The translations under genes were made by a program, and so were the position numbers. The notes under the pieces are model-generated. The model was not told the origin of the DNA. It searched no databases and was given only the letters and a program-made list of their open reading frames with translations. This document shows positions 8,433-16,095 of a DNA stretch of 64,000 nucleotides, piece by piece. Source of the DNA: Brevibacillus composti (GTDB lineage: Bacteria > Bacillota > Bacilli > Brevibacillales > Brevibacillaceae); NCBI RefSeq assembly GCF_016406105.1, contig NZ_CP066308.1, forward strand, positions 3,672,001-3,736,000. The letters run 5' to 3'. The first letter of the stretch is position 1. Each line of letters opens with the position of its first letter.

Positions 8433-8627
8433 ATGAGACTGAATGGAACAAAAATTTTCGTGAAAATTTTGGAGAGCACAGATGCCGAGGCCATGCTGGA
8501 TCTGGAGAGAAGAAACCGCGCATTTTTCCAAACCTACACCCCGCTGCGGGATGAATCCTTTTTCACGCTGGAGGGACAGCGGGCACTGATCGAGAAACAC
8601 CGGGAAATGATGGCCCAGGACCAGTAA
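8433..8627 (+). pseudogene. N-terminal fragment of a GNAT acetyltransferase
   Basis: ATG 8433 follows GGGAGG by eight bases. The 64 residues (MRLNGTKIFVKILESTDAEA, LERRNRAFFQTYTPLRDESF, FTLEGQRALIEKHREMM) match the N terminus of RimJ/RimL-type GNAT enzymes. The frame then stops in sequence belonging to another gene, so the acetyl-CoA-binding half is absent. It is joined at about 8620 to the tyrosine-phosphatase fragment. Its start signals are intact, so a short peptide may still be made, without enzymatic function. Confidence 0.75.
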
Positions 8628-8859
8628 TGACCTGATCCAGCCGCGGATGAAAAAAATCGAGAGGTATATACGCTGGATGAGCCTCTTCCAAATATCGCCT
8701 GAGCGAATGAAACCACTGATGGAGGTGCGCCGCGATTATTTGGATGATACGCTCACTGCCGTCTTGAACGAGTACGGGACGATCGAGGAGTATTTGATAG
8801 AAGCGTGCGGAATCGAAGAAAAATGCCTGCTCAATCTGCGCCAGATGCTGATTGAGTAG
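8613..8859 (+). pseudogene. C-terminal fragment of a Y_phosphatase3-type tyrosine phosphatase
   Basis: The frame reads RTSNDLIQPRMKKIERY, SLFQISPERMKPLMEVRRDY, then NEYGTIEEYLIEACGI and LLNLRQMLIE. This is the C-terminal helical end of PF13350-type protein tyrosine/serine phosphatases, in which S-PE-L-p-L-eVr-eYL and yGs-e-YL-e-lG precede the end. The P-loop with catalytic Cys is missing, so it cannot be active. An internal ATG at 8647 opens a 70-aa frame that gene finders may call. It is fused head to tail with the GNAT fragment. Confidence 0.7.
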
Positions 8860-8866
8860 GCATCGC

Positions 8867-9583
8867 TTACTCCTCGATTAATTCCTTCGCCAGTTCGGCC
8901 ATCTGCTTTTGTACAGACTCATCCACTTGATTTCCGTTGATATGATAACCGATTTGATACCAGATTCCATTGTGGCAGAAATTGATCTCGTTGGCGGTGG
9001 TCACGACCGTCGCCAAGTAGTTTTCCTTGGCGTCCCAGCTATAGTAGGTATAGACGTATCCGCTGTTGGTTTGATGGATGTGATGATGCAGGCGTACGCC
9101 ATTCTCGGTATGCTCCACGTCAATTTTGTTGCCAAACATGTCCAGACCGCTTTCTCTGGCCTCAAAACCGGCGGGCAGTTCGTCTCCGATGTCCGTCATG
9201 CGAATGATAAAAAAGTCGTCTCCATTCATCCAGCCCCCCTCTTTTTTGGGGAGGTAGGTAAACTGCACCTGATACCGATCCTCTTCTTCCTGTTCCACGC
9301 GAAAGGTAGCCAGATACGCCGTTTCCTGTCCGACGGGAAAGGGAAGCTTGGCCGAATCGATCAGCTTCAGGTTTTCCTTCATATGCGCGGGAAGCGCACT
9401 GATCGCCTTATTGAAATCTACCGGCTGATAGTAGATCGCATCGCCGATCTGTTTGTTCAGAACATAGAACTCGCTTTGTGCCAGACGACCCTTCCCCGCT
9501 TTGGCCAAACTGTCATCCGAGCTGCAACCGACTACGCCGAGCATGATGCTTACAACCAAGAAGACACGAGAGAGTAACTTCAC
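8867..9583 (-). CDS. hypothetical secreted lipoprotein
   Basis: The preferred start is GTG 9583 with AAAGGA upstream; the frame extends to 9652 without a ribosome site. It begins MKLLSRVFLVVSIMLGVVGC (reading GTG as Met), a type II signal peptide with lipobox VVGC, so the mature protein would be lipid-anchored on the outer face of the membrane. The mature part (~220 aa) is acidic with many aromatic residues (YVYTYYSW, CHNGIWYQIGYH). No family recognised. It is monocistronic, downstream of the mqnD terminator. Confidence 0.75.
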   Translation of the reverse strand: MKLLSRVFLVVSIMLGVVGCSSDDSLAKAGKGRLAQSEFYVLNKQIGDAIYYQPVDFNKAISALPAHMKENLKLIDSAKLPFPVGQETAYLATFRVEQEEEDRYQVQFTYLPKKEGGWMNGDDFFIIRMTDIGDELPAGFEARESGLDMFGNKIDVEHTENGVRLHHHIHQTNSGYVYTYYSWDAKENYLATVVTTANEINFCHNGIWYQIGYHINGNQVDESVQKQMAELAKELIEE

Positions 9584-9706
9584 TGGATAGGATTCCTTTC
9601 TGTTGCTGTAAATGATCATGCTTCCATTATTGTTTCTTTTTCGCCTTTTCACAAGCTTTTCTCACCCGTATGGAAGAAGATTCATATGGAAGTCTATTCA
9701 CATCGA

Positions 9707-9748
9707 AAAGCTCCTGCCTTCGCTCATCGAACGAGGGACAGGAGCTTT
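9707..9748 (-). terminator. terminator of the mqnBD operon
   Basis: AAAGCTCCTG (9707-9716) and CAGGAGCTTT (9739-9748) form a 10-bp stem 26 bp after the mqnD stop. The T-run on the minus strand is short (TTTT); the plus side has CTTGTTTTC, so it may work both ways. Confidence 0.7.
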
Positions 9749-9773
9749 CTTGTTTTCTCGCAGGGAAGAACGA

Positions 9774-10616
9774 TTATTTGCGCAACGCGGCCATCTCGAA
9801 CGGCGGCACCAGCCCTTCGGCTTGGGCACGGCCGAGGAGAGCTTCTACGGCGGCGTAGCCGTCTTCGCCTAAATTGGCCGTGAAGCTGTTCACATACAGT
9901 TGGATATGGGCCTTCGCTACTTCCGGATCCATCTCCTGAGCGTGGCTCATGACGTACGCCTGGGAGGCTTCCGGATGGGCCCAGGCATATTCCACGGAAG
10001 CGCGGGTCCAGGCAGCCAGTTGATCCAGATCGAGGGAGCGGCGGGCGATAATCGCGCCGAGCGGAATCGGCAACTGCGTCTCGGCCTCCCACCAGCTGCC
10101 CATGTCGGCGAGCAGTGAAAGTCCATATTGCGGATAGGTGAAGCGGGCCTCATGGATCACCAGTCCGGCGTCAATCAGGCCGTCGCGGACAGCCGGCATG
10201 ATCTCGTGAAACGGCATCACGACGATTTCGCCTACTCCTCCCGGCACATTTTGCGCGGCCCAGAGACGGAAAAGCAGATAGGCCGTAGAGCGCTCGCTGG
10301 GTACGGCCACCCGCTTGCCGGAGAGGACTGCCGGATCCTTTTCAGCGGTCTGGCTTCCCTTTGTCAGCACGAGCGGACCGCAGCCCCGGCCAAGCGCCCC
10401 TCCGCAAGGCAGCAGCGCATACTCGGACAATACCCACGGCAGTGCCGCATAGGAAATCTTCAGCACATCCGGTCCCTGGCCGCTGGCGGCGAGACCGTTG
10501 GTGATATCGATATCTGCATACATCACATCGAGCTTGGGCGCACCGGGAATCAATCCGTGCACCCAGGCGTGAAAAACAAAGGTGTCATTGGGACAAGGGG
10601 AAAATGCAATGTTCAT
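9774..10616 (-). CDS. mqnD: 1,4-dihydroxy-6-naphthoate synthase
   Basis: The start ATG 10616 has GGAGG just upstream and overlaps the mqnB stop by four bases (ATGA). The N terminus MNIAFSPCPNDTFVFHAWVHG is diagnostic for MqnD of the futalosine pathway. Later landmarks are DVLKISYAALPWVL, GCGPLVL, VAVPSERSTAYLLFRLW and IDAGLVIHEARFTYPQ. The enzyme converts cyclic dehypoxanthine futalosine to 1,4-dihydroxy-6-naphthoate with a two-lobe periplasmic-binding-protein fold; the catalytic His is probably in the VIHE segment. With mqnB beside it, this shows menaquinone is made by the alternative route. Confidence 0.95.
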   Translation of the reverse strand: MNIAFSPCPNDTFVFHAWVHGLIPGAPKLDVMYADIDITNGLAASGQGPDVLKISYAALPWVLSEYALLPCGGALGRGCGPLVLTKGSQTAEKDPAVLSGKRVAVPSERSTAYLLFRLWAAQNVPGGVGEIVVMPFHEIMPAVRDGLIDAGLVIHEARFTYPQYGLSLLADMGSWWEAETQLPIPLGAIIARRSLDLDQLAAWTRASVEYAWAHPEASQAYVMSHAQEMDPEVAKAHIQLYVNSFTANLGEDGYAAVEALLGRAQAEGLVPPFEMAALRK

Positions 10617-11323
10617 CGTACTACCTCCCGTAAGGCACTGCATGCCGCTTGCAGGGCATCCAGCGCCTCTTTGATTCGCCAGGCTGCCCGGTCGCGCGGG
10701 CCGACAGCGTTGGAGATTGCGCGGATTTCCAGGACCGGCACCCCATGTGCTCTGGCGGCGACTGCCACGCCGTACCCTTCCATCGCTTCTGCCGCCGCTC
10801 CCGGCACTCTGGCCTCCAGAGCGGCCGCCGTCTCCGCTGTACCCGTGACAGTGGTGACCGTGAGCACCGGCCCCGAGCAGACCGGCAGCCCCGCCTCTCC
10901 GATTGACCGGGTGACCGCAGCAGCCAGACGGGAGTCCACCTCCACACGCGCCGACCCAAAGCCCAGCTCATCGATGCTGCAAAATCCGTCCGGTGTCTCT
11001 GCTCCCAGATCGGCTGCGATGATCTCGCTGGCCACGACCAGCGATCCTACTGCCGCCCTGCCAGCAAAGCCGCCGGCAATGCCCATGCAGATGACGAGGC
11101 TGTACGCCGTCCCGCTTTTCGCCAATGCGCTGGTGGTGCTGGCAGCTGCTTGGGCAGTCCCTACGCCGCCTACCAGCACGTCAAATCGGCCGTCTCCGTC
11201 CAGTCCGCGCCAGACTGCGTCTCTCTCAGGGGGTACAGAGACGACGATCAGCACGCGCTCATCCGCTCCCCCCATGCTTCCGTCAGGCAGCAGAGAGGGA
11301 TCTTTTTTTCTGTCAGCATTCAT
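10613..11323 (-). CDS. mqnB: futalosine hydrolase
   Basis: ATG 11323 has GAAGGAG eight bases upstream. It is a nucleoside-phosphorylase-like fold: LVGGVGTAQAAAS, VICMGIAGGFAG, a central EAMEGYGVAVAARAHGVP (substrate Glu, Met, Glu) and EIRAISNAVGPRDRAAW near the end. This matches MqnB, which cleaves futalosine to hypoxanthine and dehypoxanthine futalosine. It is the first gene of the mqnB-mqnD operon. An ~18-residue polar N-terminal extension (DRKKDPSLLPDGSMGG) precedes the first strand, so a later start is conceivable. No mqnA or mqnC is in the window. Confidence 0.93.
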   Translation of the reverse strand: MNADRKKDPSLLPDGSMGGADERVLIVVSVPPERDAVWRGLDGDGRFDVLVGGVGTAQAAASTTSALAKSGTAYSLVICMGIAGGFAGRAAVGSLVVASEIIAADLGAETPDGFCSIDELGFGSARVEVDSRLAAAVTRSIGEAGLPVCSGPVLTVTTVTGTAETAAALEARVPGAAAEAMEGYGVAVAARAHGVPVLEIRAISNAVGPRDRAAWRIKEALDALQAACSALREVVR

Positions 11324-11409
11324 GCGTCTAGCTCCTTCACGTTATTTCCATATTCCTCTGTTTCTATCAGACAATACGCTCCCTATTAAAGTTATCTTGA
11401 TCTTCGCCG

Positions 11410-11453
11410 GCTGTAAAGCGATCGGGTGCCAAAGAGGCGGGCGATCGCTTTTA
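11410..11453. repeat. hairpin between divergent promoters
   Basis: GTAAAGCGATCG and CGATCGCTTTTAC flank a 17-nt loop, upstream of mqnB on one side and of the candidate RNA promoter on the other. No strong T-tract, so regulatory palindrome or weak terminator are both possible. Confidence 0.5.
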
Positions 11454-11470
11454 CCCCTAGGAAGCCTCCC

Positions 11471-11730
11471 TTGCCTCTGACAATTTTCTTCGGGTATAAT
11501 GGGGGTACCAAATTACTCAGTAGGGGATGTCTTGATGTCCGCGTCGGTTCTTAACTAATCAAATTGGATAGGGTTTTCCTGCTTCTCATCTTTTTTCAAA
11601 TCCACATCATTTGTGGTTTATTTGTGATGAGAAAAACAGGGGATCCCCCATTAGTTAAGAACCGGCATCCCTTTCAATAATCTTTTTTGTTGACTGCAGA
11701 CGACCGTGCTCTTACGCACGGTTTTTGTTT
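11471..11730 (+). ncRNA. candidate independent structured RNA with own promoter and terminator
   Basis: TTGCCT (11471-11476) and TATAAT (11495-11500), 18 bp apart, would start an RNA near 11507. It folds into one long nested hairpin. CGGTTCTTAACTAAT (11545-11559) pairs perfectly with 11650-11664. CCTGCTTCTCATC (11578-11590) pairs with GATGAGAAAAACAGG (11626-11640). CCACA/TGTGG closes the tip (11602-11616). Asymmetric unpaired strands separate outer and inner stems. A terminator ACCGTGC...GCACGGT plus TTTTGTTT ends it at 11730. No ORF is apparent. The rod shape with a central bubble recalls 6S RNA, but I see no sequence signature and leave the family open; a MITE-like repeat is the alternative. 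Confidence 0.5.
11703..11730 (+). terminator. intrinsic terminator of candidate RNA
   Basis: ACCGTGC (11703-11709) pairs with GCACGGT (11716-11722) and is followed by TTTTGTTT. First of two terminators ahead of bpsA. Confidence 0.85.
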
Positions 11731-11812
11731 GTGTCCCGCGTGTGGCTTCCCCATGTGCCTGCATGTAATTGTCGCGGCGCGGGCCGGGCGGGTATGGTCA
11801 ACATCAGGTTAG

Positions 11813-11851
11813 GGCAGAAGATGACGCTGTGTTCATCTTCTGCCTTTTTTT
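11813..11851 (+). terminator. strong terminator 27 bp before bpsA, possible attenuator
   Basis: GGCAGAAGATGA (11813-11824) pairs perfectly with TCATCTTCTGCC (11833-11844), 8-nt loop, then seven Ts. Only 26 bp separate it from the bpsA start, too little for a promoter. Either bpsA is transcribed through this hairpin or its promoter overlaps it. Confidence 0.85.
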
Positions 11852-11877
11852 GTCTGATTAAAAAAACGCGGAAATGA

Positions 11878-13056
11878 GTGATTTCCTTGAAAAATTATAT
11901 CGAATTGGCAAGCAAACGTGTACAACTGCAAGAAGGTCCCCCGGCCATCGAAAAGCTCCTCTTGACCTGCTATCTGCGACCCGGCATCTCTACGAAAGAG
12001 CTGGCCCGCCAGCTGCTTTTGCCTGTTCCCGTCGCGGCCGCCGTCAAAAAGGAGCTGATCCGGCTGGGTGCGCTGCGTCAGGACCGCGGCGTTTGCTGCA
12101 CACCGGACGGAGAGACTTACGTAAGCCGCAGATGGGGGCTGGATGGGCTGGATCTGCCTTTGTACCGCAGGCTGATGGAAGAAGAAGGAGCGTGGCGCGC
12201 AGAGCTGGCTGACCTGTTGCAGAAGCTGGGCGACATCTTCCAGGCCCGTCCGCAGGTGGATGTGCAGATCGACCAGTCGAAATGCACGCCGGAAACCAGC
12301 CTGAAAAGAGCGCTCCTCTGCTTGCGAGATCATGCCCTCATCGGCAGCCGAATCCTGTGTCTTGGAGACGATGATCTCGTCAGCGTCTCGCTCGGGCTGC
12401 TGTTGCAGCGGCTGTTCCCGCGTGCGGTCGATCACCGGGCAGCGGTCACGGTCGTCGACATCGACCAGCGCTTTCTCCAGTACATCAGAGAGATCGCTGC
12501 ACGGGAAGGACTGCCGATCGAGTGCCGCCATGCCGACCTGCGCCGTCCGCTCTCGAGGACAGCTCTGGGCACGTTTGACTGCTTTTTTACAGACCCGCCC
12601 TACACCCTGCCGGGGATGAGCCTGTTTCTGTCTCGGGGCATCAGCGTCTTGAAGAAAAAATCAGGACAGCCGATCTATCTGTCGTTTGCCCATAAATCGC
12701 CCGACTTCATGCTGGAGATGCAGCGCGAGTTTATCCGCATGGGCCTGATGGTCAGCGAAGTGATTCCCCAGTTTAACGAATATGAAGGGGCTGAGATGAT
12801 CGGCAACCGGGGACAGATGATCATTCTGAAAACGACAGACAAGACCGCTCCCCTCCTCACGGGAGAATTCAAAGACGCCCTCTACACCGGCGAGGTCAAG
12901 CGGACCCTGCGGACGTACCGCTGCAAAAAGTGCGCCCAAGAGATCACGGTCGGCTTTCAAGCTGCTTTTGCGACGATTGAAGTGCTCAAAAACAAAGGCT
13001 GCCCGCTGTGCCGGCATGATTCCTTTGATCTTGCGCAGAAAAAATCTGTGATGTAA
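11878..13056 (+). CDS. bpsA: N4-bis(aminopropyl)spermidine synthase (branched-chain polyamine synthase)
   Basis: The 392-aa protein has an N-terminal winged-helix-like part (residues ~20-85, RPGISTKELARQLLLP). A Rossmann methyltransferase-like core follows: RILCLGDDDLVSVSLGLLL, VTVVDIDQRFLQYI and the catalytic FDCFFTDPPYTLPGM. The DPPY motif replaces the ED-type motif of ordinary spermidine synthases, as in BpsA. A C-terminal zinc-ribbon-like pair CKKC...CPLC closes it. BpsA adds aminopropyl groups from decarboxylated SAM to spermidine, giving branched polyamines first known from thermophiles. The start at GTG 11878 has a weak GGAAA upstream. TTG 11887 is possible. Confidence 0.88.
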   Translation: MISLKNYIELASKRVQLQEGPPAIEKLLLTCYLRPGISTKELARQLLLPVPVAAAVKKELIRLGALRQDRGVCCTPDGETYVSRRWGLDGLDLPLYRRLMEEEGAWRAELADLLQKLGDIFQARPQVDVQIDQSKCTPETSLKRALLCLRDHALIGSRILCLGDDDLVSVSLGLLLQRLFPRAVDHRAAVTVVDIDQRFLQYIREIAAREGLPIECRHADLRRPLSRTALGTFDCFFTDPPYTLPGMSLFLSRGISVLKKKSGQPIYLSFAHKSPDFMLEMQREFIRMGLMVSEVIPQFNEYEGAEMIGNRGQMIILKTTDKTAPLLTGEFKDALYTGEVKRTLRTYRCKKCAQEITVGFQAAFATIEVLKNKGCPLCRHDSFDLAQKKSVM

Positions 13057-13145
13057 TGGCTGGATGCGGCACCTTCTTCATCGCAGCAGGCTGAGCAGCT
13101 ACCTATGTTTACCTAATGCCAATGCGAGTTACGGGGCTGCAGTGG

Positions 13146-13343
13146 GAAGAAGCATGTTCCCATGCTAAGCTCCGTTCTCCGCCCGGCTAGGATGATTCAC
13201 TGTCCGCTCCACAGCGGCCCGCGGGGGTGCTCAAAAGCAGCAGCGCTCCGAGGTCATCCCACGTTTCGCCCCTTTTTCCCGCGGTCCGCTGTTCCGCTTA
13301 GCTGGGCTCCGCAAAGTCGCTGCGCATGGGAACATGCTTCTTC
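13146..13343 (+). repeat. palindromic ~198-bp element, copy 1 (forward)
   Basis: It is bounded by a perfect 20-bp inverted repeat: 13146-13165 (GAAGAAGCATGTTCCCATGC) against 13324-13343. The interior shares ordered blocks with copy 2 read in reverse: AGCTCCG, CCGCCC, TGTCCGCTCC, GGTCATCCCA, CCTTTTTCCCG, GGCTCC.CA and AGTCGC. No ORF. Homologous ends plus homologous interior make it a repeat family (MITE-like or structured-RNA-like), not a chance hairpin. Confidence 0.85.
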
Positions 13344-13487
13344 ACCGGAGCAGCCAGCTTTCGTCGGGTTGTATTTTTGCACTTCCCGTCAAAGACGTAT
13401 GGCGTTCTAGTGGCGTACTCCCTCAAGCATTCAATCTTCTTTATTCGACGGCAGCTTCACCCACACATCTTTAACCCATGGTTACAT

Positions 13488-13686
13488 GAAGAAGCATGTT
13501 TCCCTGCGGTGCGACTGTGGAGCCCTGCCGAGCGGAGTGGCGATTTTCGGGAAAAAGGAGCGCAACCCTGGGATGACCGCGGAGCGATACTACTTTTGCG
13601 TCTCCCCCGAAAATCGTCACGGAGCGGACAGTCCATGCTCCCCCGCAGGGCGGAACCCGGAGCTGAGCAGGGAAACATGCTTCTTC
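13488..13686 (-). repeat. palindromic ~199-bp element, copy 2 (inverted)
   Basis: The ends are a perfect 20-bp inverted repeat: 13488-13507 (GAAGAAGCATGTTTCCCTGC) against 13667-13686. Read on the minus strand the interior follows copy 1 block by block, with substitutions compensated between the two arms (CCATGC/GCATGG in copy 1, CCCTGC/GCAGGG here). Compensatory change suggests that the palindrome itself is maintained. The two copies are 144 bp apart in opposite orientation; ACCGG(A/T)GCAGCC follows the right end of both on the plus strand. Confidence 0.85.
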
Positions 13687-13712
13687 ACCGGTGCAGCCCC
13701 GCCACCTACGCA

Positions 13713-13754
13713 TAAAAAAACGAGGCTCCGCCAAACCTCCTGGCGAAGCCTTCG
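13713..13754 (-). terminator. terminator of the ferric transporter operon
   Basis: On the minus strand CGAAGGCTTCGCC pairs with GGCGGAGCCTCG, then TTTTTTT. It lies about 40 bp after the ATPase stop. Confidence 0.88.
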
Positions 13755-13793
13755 TTTCACTTGCATCTTTTGCACGTTACACCTGCAGAAGCG

Positions 13794-14441
13794 CTACGCT
13801 CCTTTCCCCATCACAACCGTCCGATCACAGATAGCATGCACATCTTCCTTGTCATGCGTCACAAAAATACAGGTGATCTTCGCCTTCTTCAGAATGTCGC
13901 GAAGCTCCTCCCTGATCCGCTCTTTGAGGTCTGCGTCGAGATTGCTGAAGGGCTCATCCATCAAAAGGACTTGCGGCTTGGGTGCCAGCGCGCGGGCCAG
14001 TGCCACCCGCTGCTGCTGGCCGCCGCTCAGCTCGTGCGGATAGCGCTTCTCAAAGCCCTTGAGCTGGACCAGCTCCAGCATCTCGTCGAGGCGTTTCTGC
14101 CTCTCTTTGCGGGACAGCCGGTGCAGCCCGAAGACGATGTTTTGGGCCACCGTCAGATGAGGAAACAGGGCGTAATCCTGAAACACCATGCCGACCCCGC
14201 GCTCCTCCGGCTCGACGAACCTGCGCTCATCGACGACGGTTTTTCCGGCGATCACAATCGAGCCGCCCGCGGGCTCTTCCAGGCCGGAGATCAGGCGCAG
14301 CAGGGTGCTCTTTCCGCTCCCGCTCTGTCCCAAAATCCCGACGATTTCTCCCTGCGAGATCGTGAGCGTGAAGTCTTGAATGGTCTTTTCCTTTGCCTTG
14401 GGGTAGTAAAAAGAAAGCTCCTTGATTTCACAGAAATTCAT
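13794..14441 (-). CDS. ferric iron ABC transporter ATP-binding protein (FbpC-like)
   Basis: Walker A GQSGSGKST, Q-loop VFQDYALFPH, signature LSGGQQQRVALARAL, Walker B VLLMDEPFSNLD and the H-loop VTHD are all present. At 215 aa it is short for the FbpC group (~350 aa): the C-terminal regulatory TOBE domain is absent, so it is a minimal ATPase. It overlaps the permease stop by four bases. With the permease and the substrate-binding lipoprotein upstream it forms a complete Fe(III) importer; the Fur box ahead of the operon supports iron as substrate. Confidence 0.9.
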   Translation of the reverse strand: MNFCEIKELSFYYPKAKEKTIQDFTLTISQGEIVGILGQSGSGKSTLLRLISGLEEPAGGSIVIAGKTVVDERRFVEPEERGVGMVFQDYALFPHLTVAQNIVFGLHRLSRKERQKRLDEMLELVQLKGFEKRYPHELSGGQQQRVALARALAPKPQVLLMDEPFSNLDADLKERIREELRDILKKAKITCIFVTHDKEDVHAICDRTVVMGKGA

Positions 14442-16093
14442 CGCTCACTCTTCTCCTCTCCGAATCGGTGGAATAGCAGTACCGTGATCATGCTGATGCC
14501 AATGATCAGCAGGGATGGTATGGATGCCTCGATGATCTGCTCGTCATTGGCGTACTGATACGTCTTGGTCGCCAGCGTCTCGAAATTGAAAGGGCGGAGC
14601 AGCAGAGTCAGCGGCAGCTCCTTGATGATCTCCACAAAGGTGAGGATCGACGCGCTGAGGATCGCCCCTTTGATCATTTTCAGATCGACGGCAAAAAAGG
14701 TTCTCGTCATCCCCAGGCCCAGCAGCCGGGATGCCTCATAATATTTTTTCCCTACTTTTTCAAAACCCGTCTCTACTGAATTGAAGCCGATCGCCATGAA
14801 ACGAATCGCGTAGGCCACGATCAGCATGACGATGGACAGGCTGAGCACCAGCTTTTGATCGCCCAGGCCCAGTCCGCGATAAAGTCCGGCCAGACTCTTA
14901 TCCAACGAGATAAAGACAGCCAGCACCCCGATGGAGATGACCGCACCCGGCACGGAATAGCCCATCGCGATCAGCTTGGCGATGATTGTGGAAAAGAAGG
15001 ATTGCTGGATGCGGCTGACATTGGCCGCGACGACGGCAAAAAAGACGACGATCGCCGTCGCGATCAGCGAGACCAGCAGCGTATTGGAGACCAGCCGGCC
15101 GAATTGATCGTTCAGTACGTGGGCATAGCTGAGCTTGGCCCAGGCAATAAGCTGAACAAACGGAATGAGAAACGAACAGGCAAAAATCAGCAGGCAAAAG
15201 AGCGAAGCCGCTCCGCCGGCGATGAGGCCCATTTTTTTCGGGGTCAGCGGCCTGACCTTGCTGGTCGATGAGCTAAACTTCTGACGATTGCGGAGATACT
15301 TCTCCAGGATGAACAAGCCGATGACGGCGACCATCAGATAGGCGGCGAGACGGATCGCCGAATCCAGGTCGTACATGCCAAACCACGTCTGGAAAATCGC
15401 GGTGGAAAACGTACTGATTCCAAAATAGCTGGTGACCCCGAAGTCATTCAGCACCTCGAAGATGACAAGGCTCACGCCTCCGACGATTGCGGAGCGCGAG
15501 AGAGGCAGAACGACCTGAAAAAAGATTTGCAGCGGCCCTTTGCCCAGCAAGCGGGCGTTTTCGATGTAGGAGGCGCTTTGTCTCTCCAAAAACGTCTTGG
15601 TGATCAGATAGACGTAGGGAAAGAGAAACATCGTAAAGACGAAGATCGCCCCTTCCATCGACATGAAATCGAAATACTTCTGATCCAGCGTGATGCCGAA
15701 CTGATTGCGAAGCACCTTTTGCACCGCGCCGGTGTAGCTGAGCATCGTGCTGTAGGTGTACGCGCCGATATAGGGAGGAATCGCGAGGGGCAGGACAAAA
15801 GCCCAGCGGTAGAGGCGTTTCCCCGGAAAATCATAAGCCGTCATCAACCAGGCGAGCGTCACCCCGATGATCACGGTAAAAAGGCCCGTAAACAGAACGA
15901 GCCAAAGCGATTGGAGCACATACTCCTTCAGCATAAACTCCCGGATGTGCTGCCAGTTCTCGTTGGGCCTCTGGAACAGATTGATGAGAATATAAAGGTT
16001 GGGCAGCAATACAATTGCTACCCCAACCAGGCTAATCGCCATCCACCCGTTCCTGTTCCGTTTGACGGCTTGCAGGAATGTGCGACTATTCAT
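14438..16093 (-). CDS. ferric iron ABC transporter permease (FbpB-like)
   Basis: A 551-aa fused double permease with about 12 transmembrane segments. Each half carries an EAA loop: ENARLLGKGPLQIFFQVVLP in the first, YEASRLLGLGMTRTFFAVDL in the second. This duplicated layout is typical of FbpB/SfuB/FutB iron permeases. It starts two bases after the binding-protein stop and overlaps the ATPase start, so the three genes are translationally coupled. Confidence 0.9.
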   Translation of the reverse strand: MNSRTFLQAVKRNRNGWMAISLVGVAIVLLPNLYILINLFQRPNENWQHIREFMLKEYVLQSLWLVLFTGLFTVIIGVTLAWLMTAYDFPGKRLYRWAFVLPLAIPPYIGAYTYSTMLSYTGAVQKVLRNQFGITLDQKYFDFMSMEGAIFVFTMFLFPYVYLITKTFLERQSASYIENARLLGKGPLQIFFQVVLPLSRSAIVGGVSLVIFEVLNDFGVTSYFGISTFSTAIFQTWFGMYDLDSAIRLAAYLMVAVIGLFILEKYLRNRQKFSSSTSKVRPLTPKKMGLIAGGAASLFCLLIFACSFLIPFVQLIAWAKLSYAHVLNDQFGRLVSNTLLVSLIATAIVVFFAVVAANVSRIQQSFFSTIIAKLIAMGYSVPGAVISIGVLAVFISLDKSLAGLYRGLGLGDQKLVLSLSIVMLIVAYAIRFMAIGFNSVETGFEKVGKKYYEASRLLGLGMTRTFFAVDLKMIKGAILSASILTFVEIIKELPLTLLLRPFNFETLATKTYQYANDEQIIEASIPSLLIIGISMITVLLFHRFGEEKSER

Positions 16094-16095
16094 TT

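Noticed and set aside
11507-11730. Confident 6S RNA annotation
   Set aside because: The rod-like shape and size are suggestive, but no conserved 6S sequence features were recognised, so it is listed only as a candidate structured RNA.
11833-12531. 232-aa minus-strand frame inside bpsA
   Set aside because: Antisense shadow; the bpsA motifs are in the other strand.
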